From positions 62,001 to 126,000 of the forward strand of contig NZ_MSMP01000002.1 in assembly GCF_001936575.1 (NCBI RefSeq): a DNA stretch of 64,000 nt, in the 5' to 3' direction. Below, piece by piece: positions 38,601-46,458 of the stretch. The stretch is from Tenacibaculum agarivorans (lineage in GTDB: Bacteria > Bacteroidota > Bacteroidia > Flavobacteriales > Flavobacteriaceae). Position 1 is the stretch's first letter. Each line of letters starts with the position of its first letter. The notes beneath the pieces are model-generated. The model saw nothing but the letters and a program-made list of their open reading frames with translations, made no database searches and was not told the DNA's origin. Made by a program: the position numbers and the translations under genes.

Positions 38601-38933
38601 AAAATTGAAGGAGCTAAAGTCAGTGATATTCCTGATACGTATATCAATCCTATACAAGCGGCTTCAAATATAGATAACGATAGAACTCAAGGCTATGTTG
38701 GTAAAGAAGGAAATTTACGTAAGCAACTAAACAAGTTACATCAATTAACAGCATTAAAGAATGCTCAAATTACATTCTTTACCTACGATCCTTTAATTGG
38801 AGTCACTAGTATTACCGATCCTAGAGGAGAAGTTGTGTATTATGAATATGATGAGTTCAATCGTTTGAAATTTGTTAAAAATGCGGAAGGACAAATCTTA
38901 AAAGAAAATGTGTACCACTATAAAAATCAATAA
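35613..38933 (+). CDS. First gene of the two-gene RHS locus: secreted YD-repeat protein
   Basis: 1,106 residues with a signal peptide ending GYAQE. The N-terminal part (LPNIVPPTPNAHSLGQYGEV, SLPVNLVYNSNGIRID, GLGWDL) is the usual opening of flavobacterial RHS partner proteins and resembles the SpvB/TcdB-type start of a toxin shell. YD-type strands appear near the end (FTYDPLIGVTSITDPRGEVV, YEYDEFNRL). There is no RHS core motif and no toxin domain; the protein ends at a YD strand. The second RHS gene starts 9 bases later. Together they probably build a beta-cage around the C-terminal effector of the second protein. Confidence 0.8.
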   Translation: MRKFVVNIVMMLLVCIGYAQELPNIVPPTPNAHSLGQYGEVPIGMFTGSPNMAIPITAISLQGYSLPVNLVYNSNGIRIDQYSSPVGLGWDLIANGVITRRVNDEPDEEVNQVIMPDPETKLYTPEMLNFLQINTATSGEDGYDHQPDVFTFNFNGYSGSFFLKQDANGIISNRTVVLMEASPLLIDIQLIDYELTFVITDPTGIVYTFGGDSNAIERSKSSSSCGETPYKNSPHFVANAWYLKEIKLPSSRTIDFEYQKKTVYYDTGVTQSISRDSNQSRVSCSRNPHDTPCKLRTTAAMCYLKAIRSDIQDVEFSYSQKAGMPNGMDKLDKITIRNQNNAVIKKHLLAYKSYTTSVAPSPYYHTENSDGIRFYLDRITEQNADNVSKKPHVFEYYEPHKLPARFSFSQDYWGFYNGKNNLSLIDDETLTLVASQLDYRNRFTNFNPADKTSRFYSYGLLNKIIYPTKGYSTLHFEPNTYSIFEKQYPDQIHETKWAQTSNNGVTASNKVVISDVAFDQWADLSFLRELIEEGFGNPTLTLDTFQFLFKIKDITTNKYDVCMWRYVPNIEPACKGTATSSGITIYLEDTGLPYKVRLLKNHSYEFTLSVTRANTKAGFNISYYNEEPITVEVNKEAGGGRIGKVENFDYTHTLLQAKKYHYNTLEKQNLSSGALLKSWKSSVLVNECYRTSQLGNNEFGRYTTILSNSAFPTYSGPHMGYHTVIEELGENYTEGGTIHKFSVARRTELGNISIHGMYIPGTPLTNHFGLGDKLEEHVFTKRGNHFLTLSTKQWMYEYDDRLDDEFIGYHIRRRGSLRDASAFLEDPAKRIHLFDITSFSMIKRWKYLDSEISRVFDINGENPITTTTKYKYANPLHQQPTQVETTNSKEETLITNTWYAHELNNTALLNENRVTEPIKTETLKKVGSTTTTLSGQNTVYTGVLPSIIQTKKNSQGYEDRIVYHKYDNRRNPIEVSKADGTHIVYIWGYDQTQPVAKIEGAKVSDIPDTYINPIQAASNIDNDRTQGYVGKEGNLRKQLNKLHQLTALKNAQITFFTYDPLIGVTSITDPRGEVVYYEYDEFNRLKFVKNAEGQILKENVYHYKNQ

Positions 38934-38942
38934 GAAAAAGTT

Positions 38943-41900
38943 ATGAAAAAAATACTATTAACACTAGTAGTCTTATGTGTGACTACTATACAAGCGCAAT
39001 TGACACCAGCTCCCATTGGAGGTGAAGCAATTATAAATGTGACCATTGCTGGAGATACACAAGTCAATGTGAATGATACCAGAACCTATACGGCAACTAT
39101 CAATACAGGAAGTATAGCTACAGGTGCTTGGCTAGTAGATAATGCAGATGTAATTAGTCAAACCAATACCTCTGTAACTGTAAAATGGACTCAAGGTGGT
39201 AGTGGATCTATCTATTTTTCAGGTTCTAACAATTTAGGCGATAATTTTTTAGGTTCTTATTTGGTGACTATCACTGGAGCACAAGCACCTAATCAACCAA
39301 GTGTGCCTACTATAGCCTCTCAAAACTGTTCTGGAACTACACTACAACGTGGTACACCACCCAGTGGAGTGACTTGGTATTGGCAAGGAACCAATGCAAA
39401 TGGAACTAGTACAACTAATGCCAGTAGTACCTATTTGGTAACCGCATCTGGTACTTACTACCTTAGAGCTAGAGATAATAACACTGGTATGTGGAGTACG
39501 TCGGCTACAGTTCTTATTGCAACAGCAAAAACCACAGGAACAACATGGTATGCAGATACAGATAATGATGGATTAGGAGATCCAAATGTGAGCACAACCT
39601 CTTGTAGTCAACCTTCTGGTTATGTAGCTAATGCTAATGATCAGTGTCCAACTGATTTTGGAGGGAATAGCCCTACAGGTTGTCCAGTAACTGTGATTGA
39701 TGGAGGATATAGTGATGAGAACTTTGTGGTATCTAAAACCTATAGGGAGCCTAGAACTACCCCAATTACAGGTCACGATAAAGACCAAGTAATGACTACC
39801 GTGCAGTATTTTGATGGACTGGGTAGATTAAAACAAACCATAGGTTTACAAGCCGGAGGAAATACGGTATCCAATAATACTATTCCACTAGATTGGACCT
39901 CTGGAAATACAGGTTCTACCAATTTCTTTAACCAGAATGGTACAACTGAAGAAAACAGAATTGTAAGTGGAACTACACCTTTTGGTGGCACAGACCTATT
40001 ATGGGAATGTATTCCTGATGCAGCCAGTGGTGCTGATGGTGGATGGAATACAGACGATTTTACTATCGACAATACCAAAAGTTACCGTTATACGGTTTGG
40101 GTTAAAAAGAATAAAGTAGGATCAACTACAGGAAGAACGTATCATGGTACTCAAAATGTTAATAATTTAGATGGTAGAGCCAATAGTAATCCTTATTTCT
40201 GGTATGGATTTTTACCTCAAGCTAATACGTGGTATTTACTAGTAGGAGTAGTACATCCACATAACTATACGGGAGAAAACTCAGGAGTAAGTGGAGTATA
40301 TGATGTTAATGGAAATAAAATCCTTGGCGGAACAGAGTTCAAATGGAAAGAAGACAGTACATCTACTCGTTTACGAAACTATTTGTTTCATGGTACCGAT
40401 ACAGCTACACGTCAATACTTTTGGAGCCCGTTATTCCAAGAAATGGATGGTAGTGAGTTACCTTTAGATGAAGTAGTGAGTAGATCTTCAACACTACAGG
40501 CAGAAGGACAGATCAAAGATATTGTTACCCATGTGGCTTATGATGATTTAGGTAGACAAACCAAAGAATTTTTACCCATCACATCAGGAAGCAATGAAGC
40601 TACATTAAGAACAGGAGATATTGGAGTAACTTCGCAAAGCTATTATCAACAAAAATATACTCAAGATTTCGCAGGAGTTCGATTACCAAGTCAGGTCAAT
40701 GCCTATTCCGAAAAAGCCTTTGAAAATTCACCATTAAACAGGGTAGAAAAACAAGCCGCTCCCGGTACAGCTTGGCAATCAGATGGAGGACATGAAATAG
40801 AGTTTAATTACCTTTCAAATATAGATACAGAAGTACGTAACTATGCTGTAACTACCACTTTTGCAAATAACACCTATACACCAAGTTTACAAATAAACTC
40901 GAGTAATAATGGATATTACAAGGCAGGTCAGTTATTTAAAACCATCACGAAAGATGAAAATCATGATGGCACTACCAGTAAATTACATACTACCGAAGAG
41001 TTTAAAAATAAGCAAGGTCAGGTAGTCCTTAAACGTACCTATGCTTCGATAAACTCAGCAACAGGTGGGCTGAGCTCAGTCGAAGCCCATGATACCTATT
41101 ATGTGTACGACGATTTTGGAAATCTTACGTACGTAATTCCACCCAAAGTAAATACAGAAGATGGAATCTCGAACAGTGAACTTGTCGAATTGTGTTATCA
41201 ATACAAATACGATCATAGAAACCGATTGGTAGAAAAGAAAATACCAGGTAAAGGTTGGGAATATATTGTGTATGACAAGCTGGATAGACCTGTGCTGACA
41301 CAAGATGGAAATTTAAAAGCTAAGAATCAATGGTTGTATACCAAGTATGATGAATTAGGAAGAGTAGTATATACAGGAATACAATCAAATCAAGCTGCGA
41401 GTAGAATAACCTTACAAGGGTATGCAAATACAGATAGTTATACGCAATGGGAGCAAAGAGAAACTACAGCTAAAAAAAGAGGGGATACTAACATTTTTTA
41501 CACCAGTACAGCTATACCCAGTTCAGTTACTGAGGTACATACGGTTAGTTACTATGACACTTACGTAGATTTACCTACAGGTTTAGGTGCTACAGTAACC
41601 ACTAGTTATGGACAAAGCTCAACCACAAGAACCAAAGGATTAGCTACCGTTACTAAAACGAGAGTGTTGGGTACTACAAACTGGATTACTACCGTAACTT
41701 ATTACGATGAAAAAGCTAGACCTATTTATGTTTATAGTAAAAATGATTATCTTAACACCATTGATATTGTAGAAAGTAAATTACATGATTTTACTGGTAA
41801 AGTGTTAGAAACAAAAACCACACATACAAAAGCAAGTAATGCACCGATTGTTACCATAGATCGTTTTGAATACGATCATATGGATAGACTGATAAGCCAA

Positions 41901-44219
41901 AACCAACAGATTAATAACCAAATCTCTGAGCGTATTGTTAAAAACAATTATGATGATTTAGGGCAGTTAGAAAGTAAATTGTTAGGTAACGGTACCAAAA
42001 CAGGCTATAAAGATGTTACTAGTGGATTAGTAGTTTCAAATAATGAAATCACAAAAACTGGAGCTACAAACTGGTCGCATGGTTTGGCTACACAAGGAAC
42101 CATTGCAGGAGATGGGTATGCAGTATTTACAGGTTTACAAGTAGATAAATTCCTTATGGTAGGATTATCTAGCGATAATACTAATGCCTCATATAGTACA
42201 ATAGATTATGCTATTTATCTTAGAGATAGTTACAAAGTTCATGTCTATGAATCTGGTGTTCATAAAGGTCAAAGAACTACCTATAAAATAGGAGACATAT
42301 TCCGAGTAGAACGTATTGGAGATAAAATCTATTATAAAAAGAATGGTGTTACCTTCTATGTGTCCGCAACTAAATCTACAGGAACTTTACTAGGAGATAT
42401 AGCCTTATACCATTCAGGTGCTAAAATCAAAGACTTTAAAATTGTAGACAACAGTAAAGGTTTACAAAAAGTAGATTATAAGTACAATGTACGTGGATGG
42501 TTGACACATATTAACAAAGATGTATACAATGACAATGATTTGTTTAATTTTACCCTCAACTACAACGCACCTGAAAATGGAGCTACACCGCTCTATAACG
42601 GTAATATAAGTGAAACTTCTTGGCAAACACAAAATGTAGATACGTCTACTAAGACATATACCTACTCCTATGATGCTCTGAACCGAATCTCAAGCGCTAT
42701 CGACAACACAGGACGTTATAACCTACAAAATGTTACTTATGATAAAATGGGTAATATTTTAACCTTACAACGAAAAGGTCATCTGAATACAGGAGCAACC
42801 AGCTTCGGAACAATGGATAATTTAACATACACTTATGATAGTGGAAATAAATTATTAAAAGTTACCGATACAGGAAATAAAACCTATGGTTTTAAAGATG
42901 GCACAAATACAGGAAACGATTTTAGTTTTGATGCGAATGGAAATCAAATAAAAGACTTAAATAAAGGAATTACAAGTGTGATATATAACCACTTGAATAT
43001 GCCTACAGAAATTAAGTTTAATAATTCCAATACTAAAAAAATAAACTATACCTATACTGCTGATGGAACAAAGATTAGAAAAATCACCAATGATAACGGA
43101 TCTATCACAACAACAGATTATAATGGGGAATATGTTTATGAAAATAATACCTTAAAACAAATCACTCAGCCAGAAGGGTATTTAGAACCCAATGGAAGTT
43201 CTTGGAAGTATGTCTACAGGTATACTGATTTTTGGGGAAATACAAGGTTGTCTTATGCGGATGATAATAATGATGGTGTTATTTCTCAAAGTGAAATTAG
43301 AAGAGAACAAAATTATTACCCTGGGGGACTGGAACACAAAGGGTATAATACCGTTTTAAGGGGAGTTAAGAATAACCTTAAAACATATCAAAAACAAGAA
43401 TTTACAGAAGATTTAGGCTTAAATACTCATGAATGGAGATACCGTGTAAGTGATCCTGCAACATTACGTTTTTGGCAAGTAGACCCACTAGCAGAAGATT
43501 ATATGTATAACTCAACTTTTGCTTTCCAAGAAAATAAACTAGGAATGGGAATTGAGTTAGAAGGATTGGAATTATACCCTATAAATTCAACAGAAATGTT
43601 TAATTTTAAGGGCGGTGGAAAGCCTGTATTAACTTTCGGTTTGCATAATGTTGTATTACCGACGGTTGAACGAAGTGAAGGCGGCGGTGTAGGTAGTTTT
43701 GTAGCTAACGTAGCGGGTAATATTTGGAATGGTATAGCTACTTCTTGGAATGAGGGTATGCAAGGAAAGACACTAACAGAAATGACTGTTGAAGGTGTTA
43801 GAGGAATGGAAGAAATGGCAGACCGAGTAACGAGTGGTGAGGGAAATATTCAGGATGCGGAAAGTATTGTAGCTTTAGCTTTAGTTAGAAAAGTAAAAGG
43901 TAAAGTCAATGGAAACTCAAAGTCTAGCACCAAGCCTCAGCATGGTTATGAAATAACTAATGAAACAAAAGGTACAAGGCATAAAGTTGGTGTTAGTGGA
44001 GGTGCATTAAATAAAAATGGAACTTCACGCAGAGCAAATAGTCAAGTTAATAAACTAAACAAAAAAGGAGGAGATAAATATAAAGCGACAGTAAAAGTTA
44101 AAAATGTACAAGGTCGACAAAATATTTTAAACTGGGAACAAAAGGAAGTGAACCAACATTATAAAAAAACAGGAACTACTCCTGAAGGTCAAAAAAGACC
44201 AAAACCAGAGGATAATTAA
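38943..44219 (+). CDS. RHS toxin, DUF6443-type, with GIY-YIG-like C-terminal domain
   Basis: 1,758 residues with a signal peptide ending IQAQ. Ig-like segments (40-190) precede the DUF6443-type region (VSKTYREPRTT, VQYFDGLGRLKQTIGLQAGG) and many YD repeats. The RHS core end reads RYRVSDPATLRFWQVDPLAE near 1,500. The last 95 residues differ from the shell: GYEIT (1668-1672), then HKVGVSGG (1680-1687), then SRRANSQVNKLNKKG and a Glu in NWEQKEVNQHYKK. This resembles a GIY-YIG-type nuclease toxin, though that assignment is tentative. An immunity candidate follows after 6 bases. Confidence 0.75.
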   Translation: MKKILLTLVVLCVTTIQAQLTPAPIGGEAIINVTIAGDTQVNVNDTRTYTATINTGSIATGAWLVDNADVISQTNTSVTVKWTQGGSGSIYFSGSNNLGDNFLGSYLVTITGAQAPNQPSVPTIASQNCSGTTLQRGTPPSGVTWYWQGTNANGTSTTNASSTYLVTASGTYYLRARDNNTGMWSTSATVLIATAKTTGTTWYADTDNDGLGDPNVSTTSCSQPSGYVANANDQCPTDFGGNSPTGCPVTVIDGGYSDENFVVSKTYREPRTTPITGHDKDQVMTTVQYFDGLGRLKQTIGLQAGGNTVSNNTIPLDWTSGNTGSTNFFNQNGTTEENRIVSGTTPFGGTDLLWECIPDAASGADGGWNTDDFTIDNTKSYRYTVWVKKNKVGSTTGRTYHGTQNVNNLDGRANSNPYFWYGFLPQANTWYLLVGVVHPHNYTGENSGVSGVYDVNGNKILGGTEFKWKEDSTSTRLRNYLFHGTDTATRQYFWSPLFQEMDGSELPLDEVVSRSSTLQAEGQIKDIVTHVAYDDLGRQTKEFLPITSGSNEATLRTGDIGVTSQSYYQQKYTQDFAGVRLPSQVNAYSEKAFENSPLNRVEKQAAPGTAWQSDGGHEIEFNYLSNIDTEVRNYAVTTTFANNTYTPSLQINSSNNGYYKAGQLFKTITKDENHDGTTSKLHTTEEFKNKQGQVVLKRTYASINSATGGLSSVEAHDTYYVYDDFGNLTYVIPPKVNTEDGISNSELVELCYQYKYDHRNRLVEKKIPGKGWEYIVYDKLDRPVLTQDGNLKAKNQWLYTKYDELGRVVYTGIQSNQAASRITLQGYANTDSYTQWEQRETTAKKRGDTNIFYTSTAIPSSVTEVHTVSYYDTYVDLPTGLGATVTTSYGQSSTTRTKGLATVTKTRVLGTTNWITTVTYYDEKARPIYVYSKNDYLNTIDIVESKLHDFTGKVLETKTTHTKASNAPIVTIDRFEYDHMDRLISQNQQINNQISERIVKNNYDDLGQLESKLLGNGTKTGYKDVTSGLVVSNNEITKTGATNWSHGLATQGTIAGDGYAVFTGLQVDKFLMVGLSSDNTNASYSTIDYAIYLRDSYKVHVYESGVHKGQRTTYKIGDIFRVERIGDKIYYKKNGVTFYVSATKSTGTLLGDIALYHSGAKIKDFKIVDNSKGLQKVDYKYNVRGWLTHINKDVYNDNDLFNFTLNYNAPENGATPLYNGNISETSWQTQNVDTSTKTYTYSYDALNRISSAIDNTGRYNLQNVTYDKMGNILTLQRKGHLNTGATSFGTMDNLTYTYDSGNKLLKVTDTGNKTYGFKDGTNTGNDFSFDANGNQIKDLNKGITSVIYNHLNMPTEIKFNNSNTKKINYTYTADGTKIRKITNDNGSITTTDYNGEYVYENNTLKQITQPEGYLEPNGSSWKYVYRYTDFWGNTRLSYADDNNDGVISQSEIRREQNYYPGGLEHKGYNTVLRGVKNNLKTYQKQEFTEDLGLNTHEWRYRVSDPATLRFWQVDPLAEDYMYNSTFAFQENKLGMGIELEGLELYPINSTEMFNFKGGGKPVLTFGLHNVVLPTVERSEGGGVGSFVANVAGNIWNGIATSWNEGMQGKTLTEMTVEGVRGMEEMADRVTSGEGNIQDAESIVALALVRKVKGKVNGNSKSSTKPQHGYEITNETKGTRHKVGVSGGALNKNGTSRRANSQVNKLNKKGGDKYKATVKVKNVQGRQNILNWEQKEVNQHYKKTGTTPEGQKRPKPEDN

Positions 44220-44225
44220 AACAAT

Positions 44226-44573
44226 ATGATTACAAAAGAAACCATAATAGAATTTTTTAATGATTTAAAGTCTAAGGAAGATTTTAATACTGAAGCAGAA
44301 TTACTTTGGGGTTATTTTTTTCTTGATAAAGACACAGACAAATTAAAAGAACTTTCAGAAAAATTAGAAAAAGATAATTATAGATTTGTGGAGTTTTTTG
44401 AGGCAGAAAAACTAAATAAAAAAGATCCACAAGAGTATTATTTACATCTAGAGAAAATAGAACATCATACTATAGATTCTTTAAATGAAAGAAATCAATA
44501 TTTATATAAAATAGCAGAAGAAATGAATGTTAGTTTATATGATGGTTTTGATGTAGGAAATATTGGAGAATAG
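44226..44573 (+). CDS. RraB-like protein, probable immunity protein of the RHS toxin
   Basis: 115 acidic residues, no signal peptide. The pattern AELLWGYFFLDKDTDKLKEL, YRFVEFFEAEK, YYLHLEKIEHHT, LNERNQYLYKIAEEM and YDGFDVGN matches the RraB/DUF1260 fold (a regulator of ribonuclease E in gammaproteobacteria). Bacteroidota lack that exact pathway role here, and the position right behind an RHS toxin points to immunity. An acidic surface would suit binding of a basic nuclease tip. Confidence 0.7.
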   Translation: MITKETIIEFFNDLKSKEDFNTEAELLWGYFFLDKDTDKLKELSEKLEKDNYRFVEFFEAEKLNKKDPQEYYLHLEKIEHHTIDSLNERNQYLYKIAEEMNVSLYDGFDVGNIGE

Positions 44574-44623
44574 GTAAGCCAGATGGTGCGGATTTAACGA
44601 AGTGTAATCCGTGTTATTTGTAA
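44573..44623 (+). pseudogene. Orphan C-terminal tail (displaced toxin remnant)
   Basis: The frame GKPDGADLTKCNPCYL followed by a stop begins at the last base of the RraB-like gene and has no start codon. Protein-like, Cys-containing and start-less, it looks like the end of an earlier RHS effector left behind by replacement. Its original protein is unknown. Confidence 0.4.
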
Positions 44624-44632
44624 AAATATTAC

Positions 44633-44667
44633 AAGCCACGTTATTATAAAAATAGCGTGGCTTTTAT
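44633..44667 (+). terminator. Hairpin terminator after the RHS-immunity unit
   Basis: AAGCCACG pairs with CGTGGCTT around a 15-base loop and is followed by TTTT. It separates the active toxin pair from the next genes. Confidence 0.65.
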
Positions 44668-44686
44668 TAAATTATTAAAATCGTTT

Positions 44687-45127
44687 ATGAGAAAAGTACT
44701 ATTTAATTACAAAATTTTAGATGAAATAGGTGTGGAAAGCCTTTGGGCAACTCATATAAAGGAAAATATATATAAGGTTGAAAATATCCCATTCTATGTA
44801 AAAGAATATGCTTTTAATGATTTAATAAAGGCAAATTTAATAGATGGAATTTTATCTGTTGATAGCTTATATGAAGAATCAGGAAATAGTACAATAAGAA
44901 TACTTATAAATGAAGAAGATTTGGATTTGAAAGAAGAAATTATTGATGATTTGATTAAGCTAGGTTGTGACTATGAAGGTAGTAACATTGAAGGGCTGAT
45001 ATCAGTTAACATTCCTAAAATAATAAACTACTCAACAGTAGAGAATTTTCTTATAAAAGGTGAATTATTAGATACTTTCGAGTATGAAGAAGGCTGTATT
45101 TCAACTAAACATCAAAAAGACTCTTAA
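44687..45127 (+). CDS. DUF4265 protein, probable orphan immunity gene
   Basis: About 146 residues from MRKVLFNYKILDE; ten more upstream codons overlap the terminator and are unlikely to be translated. The pattern ESLWATHIKENIYKVENIPF, YAFNDLIKANLIDG, ESGNSTIRILI and LGCDYEGSNIEGLISVNIP is that of DUF4265. This family is often found next to polymorphic toxins. With the toxin tail remnant just upstream, it may protect against an RHS variant no longer carried here. The next gene starts 3 bases later. Confidence 0.65.
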   Translation: MRKVLFNYKILDEIGVESLWATHIKENIYKVENIPFYVKEYAFNDLIKANLIDGILSVDSLYEESGNSTIRILINEEDLDLKEEIIDDLIKLGCDYEGSNIEGLISVNIPKIINYSTVENFLIKGELLDTFEYEEGCISTKHQKDS

Positions 45128-45130
45128 AAT

Positions 45131-45448
45131 TTGGAAAAGTTTAATTCTTTAATAGAAATCAAAATTCAATTATACCATAATCATAAGTTGAAAAATGGTA
45201 TGGTATACGAATTAGATTTGTATAAAATTAAAGGTTTTGAAGCTGTAAAAATTGATGGTATTTTAAAGTTACCGAAACCAACTCAAAAAACACTATCAGC
45301 AAAAACAGAAAAATTAGTGTATTTTAAAAGTAATAATTTTCCAAATGAATTAGACTTCTTAATCTCCAATCGAAGATTTAAGATAATAGATTTAGAAGAG
45401 AATTGTTATGTTGGAAAAGGAAAGATTATTGGTGTAACCAATATTTAA
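45131..45448 (+). CDS. Small hypothetical protein in the immunity cluster
   Basis: 105 residues from a TTG start 3 bases after the DUF4265 gene, suggesting co-transcription. The sequence is beta-rich (IEIKIQLYHNHKLKNGMVYE, IDLEENCYVGKGKIIGV), with no signal peptide or membrane segment. I do not recognise the family. By context it may be another immunity or accessory protein. It ends 4 bases inside the convergent membrane protein gene. Confidence 0.5.
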   Translation: MEKFNSLIEIKIQLYHNHKLKNGMVYELDLYKIKGFEAVKIDGILKLPKPTQKTLSAKTEKLVYFKSNNFPNELDFLISNRRFKIIDLEENCYVGKGKIIGVTNI

Positions 45449-45840
45449 TTTAGCTTTTTCATTGCTGAATCAAAAACATTATAAACTTGCTTTCCTCTGT
45501 AAAGAATATTAATAGCTGATCCCCATAATGCAAACATTACAGCGAATGAAATATACCAATTATGATATTTACTGTAAGCCATACAACGGTAAAGAATACC
45601 TAGTAGAAAAATTAACCCTCCTAAACTTCTATTTAATACTAAAAACAGTTCGTTTGTTAAAGGATGTGTAAATATTGGCTTAAGAATTTTATTAGATATT
45701 CCAGTTAGTATTAGTCCAAACCTTTTGTTAGCTTTTTGAAACTTTGCGTATTTCTCATCATCTCCTAAAAAGTTGGTATATAATTTTATGAAAGTATAGA
45801 TACCCATTAGTGTTATTCCAATTAATTTTAAAATATCCAT
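45445..45840 (-). CDS. Small membrane protein, unknown
   Basis: 131 residues with hydrophobic segments near residues 5-20, 70-85 and 95-112 (LGGLIFLLGILYRCM, ISFAVMFALWGSAINILY). No recognised domain. It lies between the RHS cluster and an XRE regulator on the same strand as the regulator, 20 bases behind it, so the two may be co-transcribed. Role unknown. Confidence 0.5.
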   Translation of the reverse strand: MDILKLIGITLMGIYTFIKLYTNFLGDDEKYAKFQKANKRFGLILTGISNKILKPIFTHPLTNELFLVLNRSLGGLIFLLGILYRCMAYSKYHNWYISFAVMFALWGSAINILYRGKQVYNVFDSAMKKLN

Positions 45841-45860
45841 AAATTGTTTTTGGGTTTTGA

Positions 45861-46199
45861 TTAAGTAATTGACTTTAACTTCACATTTTTAATTAGAGCA
45901 TCTAAGGTATACAGAATGTACTTCCTATCCTCATCATCAAAAGCCATAATATCCTCGAAACGCTTTAGCATTTCAGGGTCTTGTTTCATCTTATTATCCT
46001 CATTTTCTCCTAGTAAATATCCTACAGTAGTATCGAGTTCTTTAGCGAGTTTCTTAGCACTCTCTATTGAAGGTATCATTTTATCGAGTTCATAGCGAGA
46101 AATGACACTTACCGAAGAATTAACCTTATTCGCTAAATCTGTTTGCGACATTTTTTTGTTTTTCCTTAAAACAGCGATTCGTTGTCCGAATGAAAGCAT
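45861..46199 (-). CDS. XRE-family transcriptional regulator
   Basis: 112 residues. A Cro/CI-type helix-turn-helix fills residues 5-62 (RIAVLRKNKKMSQTDLANKV, SVSVISRYELDKMIPS, LGEN). The rest is a short helical dimer region. It is divergent from the P-loop ATPase and recombinase genes, with about 260 bases between, and is well placed to control that element. XRE repressors of this size are common in mobile elements, but also in toxin loci. Confidence 0.85.
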   Translation of the reverse strand: MLSFGQRIAVLRKNKKMSQTDLANKVNSSVSVISRYELDKMIPSIESAKKLAKELDTTVGYLLGENEDNKMKQDPEMLKRFEDIMAFDDEDRKYILYTLDALIKNVKLKSIT

Positions 46200-46400
46200 A
46201 AATTTTGAGCTTTACTTGTTACTATTGGTTCTAATAACACAATTTCAACAAATATATGAACCTTACTCGACTAAAAAAAATCTAATCACAGTATTTCAGT
46301 TGACCAGTACATATATGATAATGCTATATAAACCTTAGTTAATCGTGTTTTATTGGTTTTTATTAGTGAACCGTACACGTAAAATAAAAAGCGTTTAAAG

Positions 46401-46432
46401 TTTGCTTAAATCAATTATAAAAATTAATTTTG
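46401..46432 (+). promoter_or_regulatory. Promoter of the recombinase element
   Basis: TTTG (46401-46404), 20 bases, then TAATTTTG (46425-46432) is an exact Bacteroidota promoter. It overlaps the first codons of the longest open frame, so it fixes the ATPase start at the ATG at 46459. Confidence 0.75.
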
Positions 46433-46458
46433 GTCGCATAAGGTTTAAATTAAATTCT

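Noticed and set aside
44226..44573. A true regulator of ribonuclease E
   Set aside because: The fold pattern fits RraB, but the position 6 bases behind an RHS toxin makes immunity the better explanation.
46102..46338. Plus-strand frame of 78 codons overlapping the XRE regulator
   Set aside because: It is antisense to a well-defined helix-turn-helix gene and then crosses AT-rich intergenic DNA.
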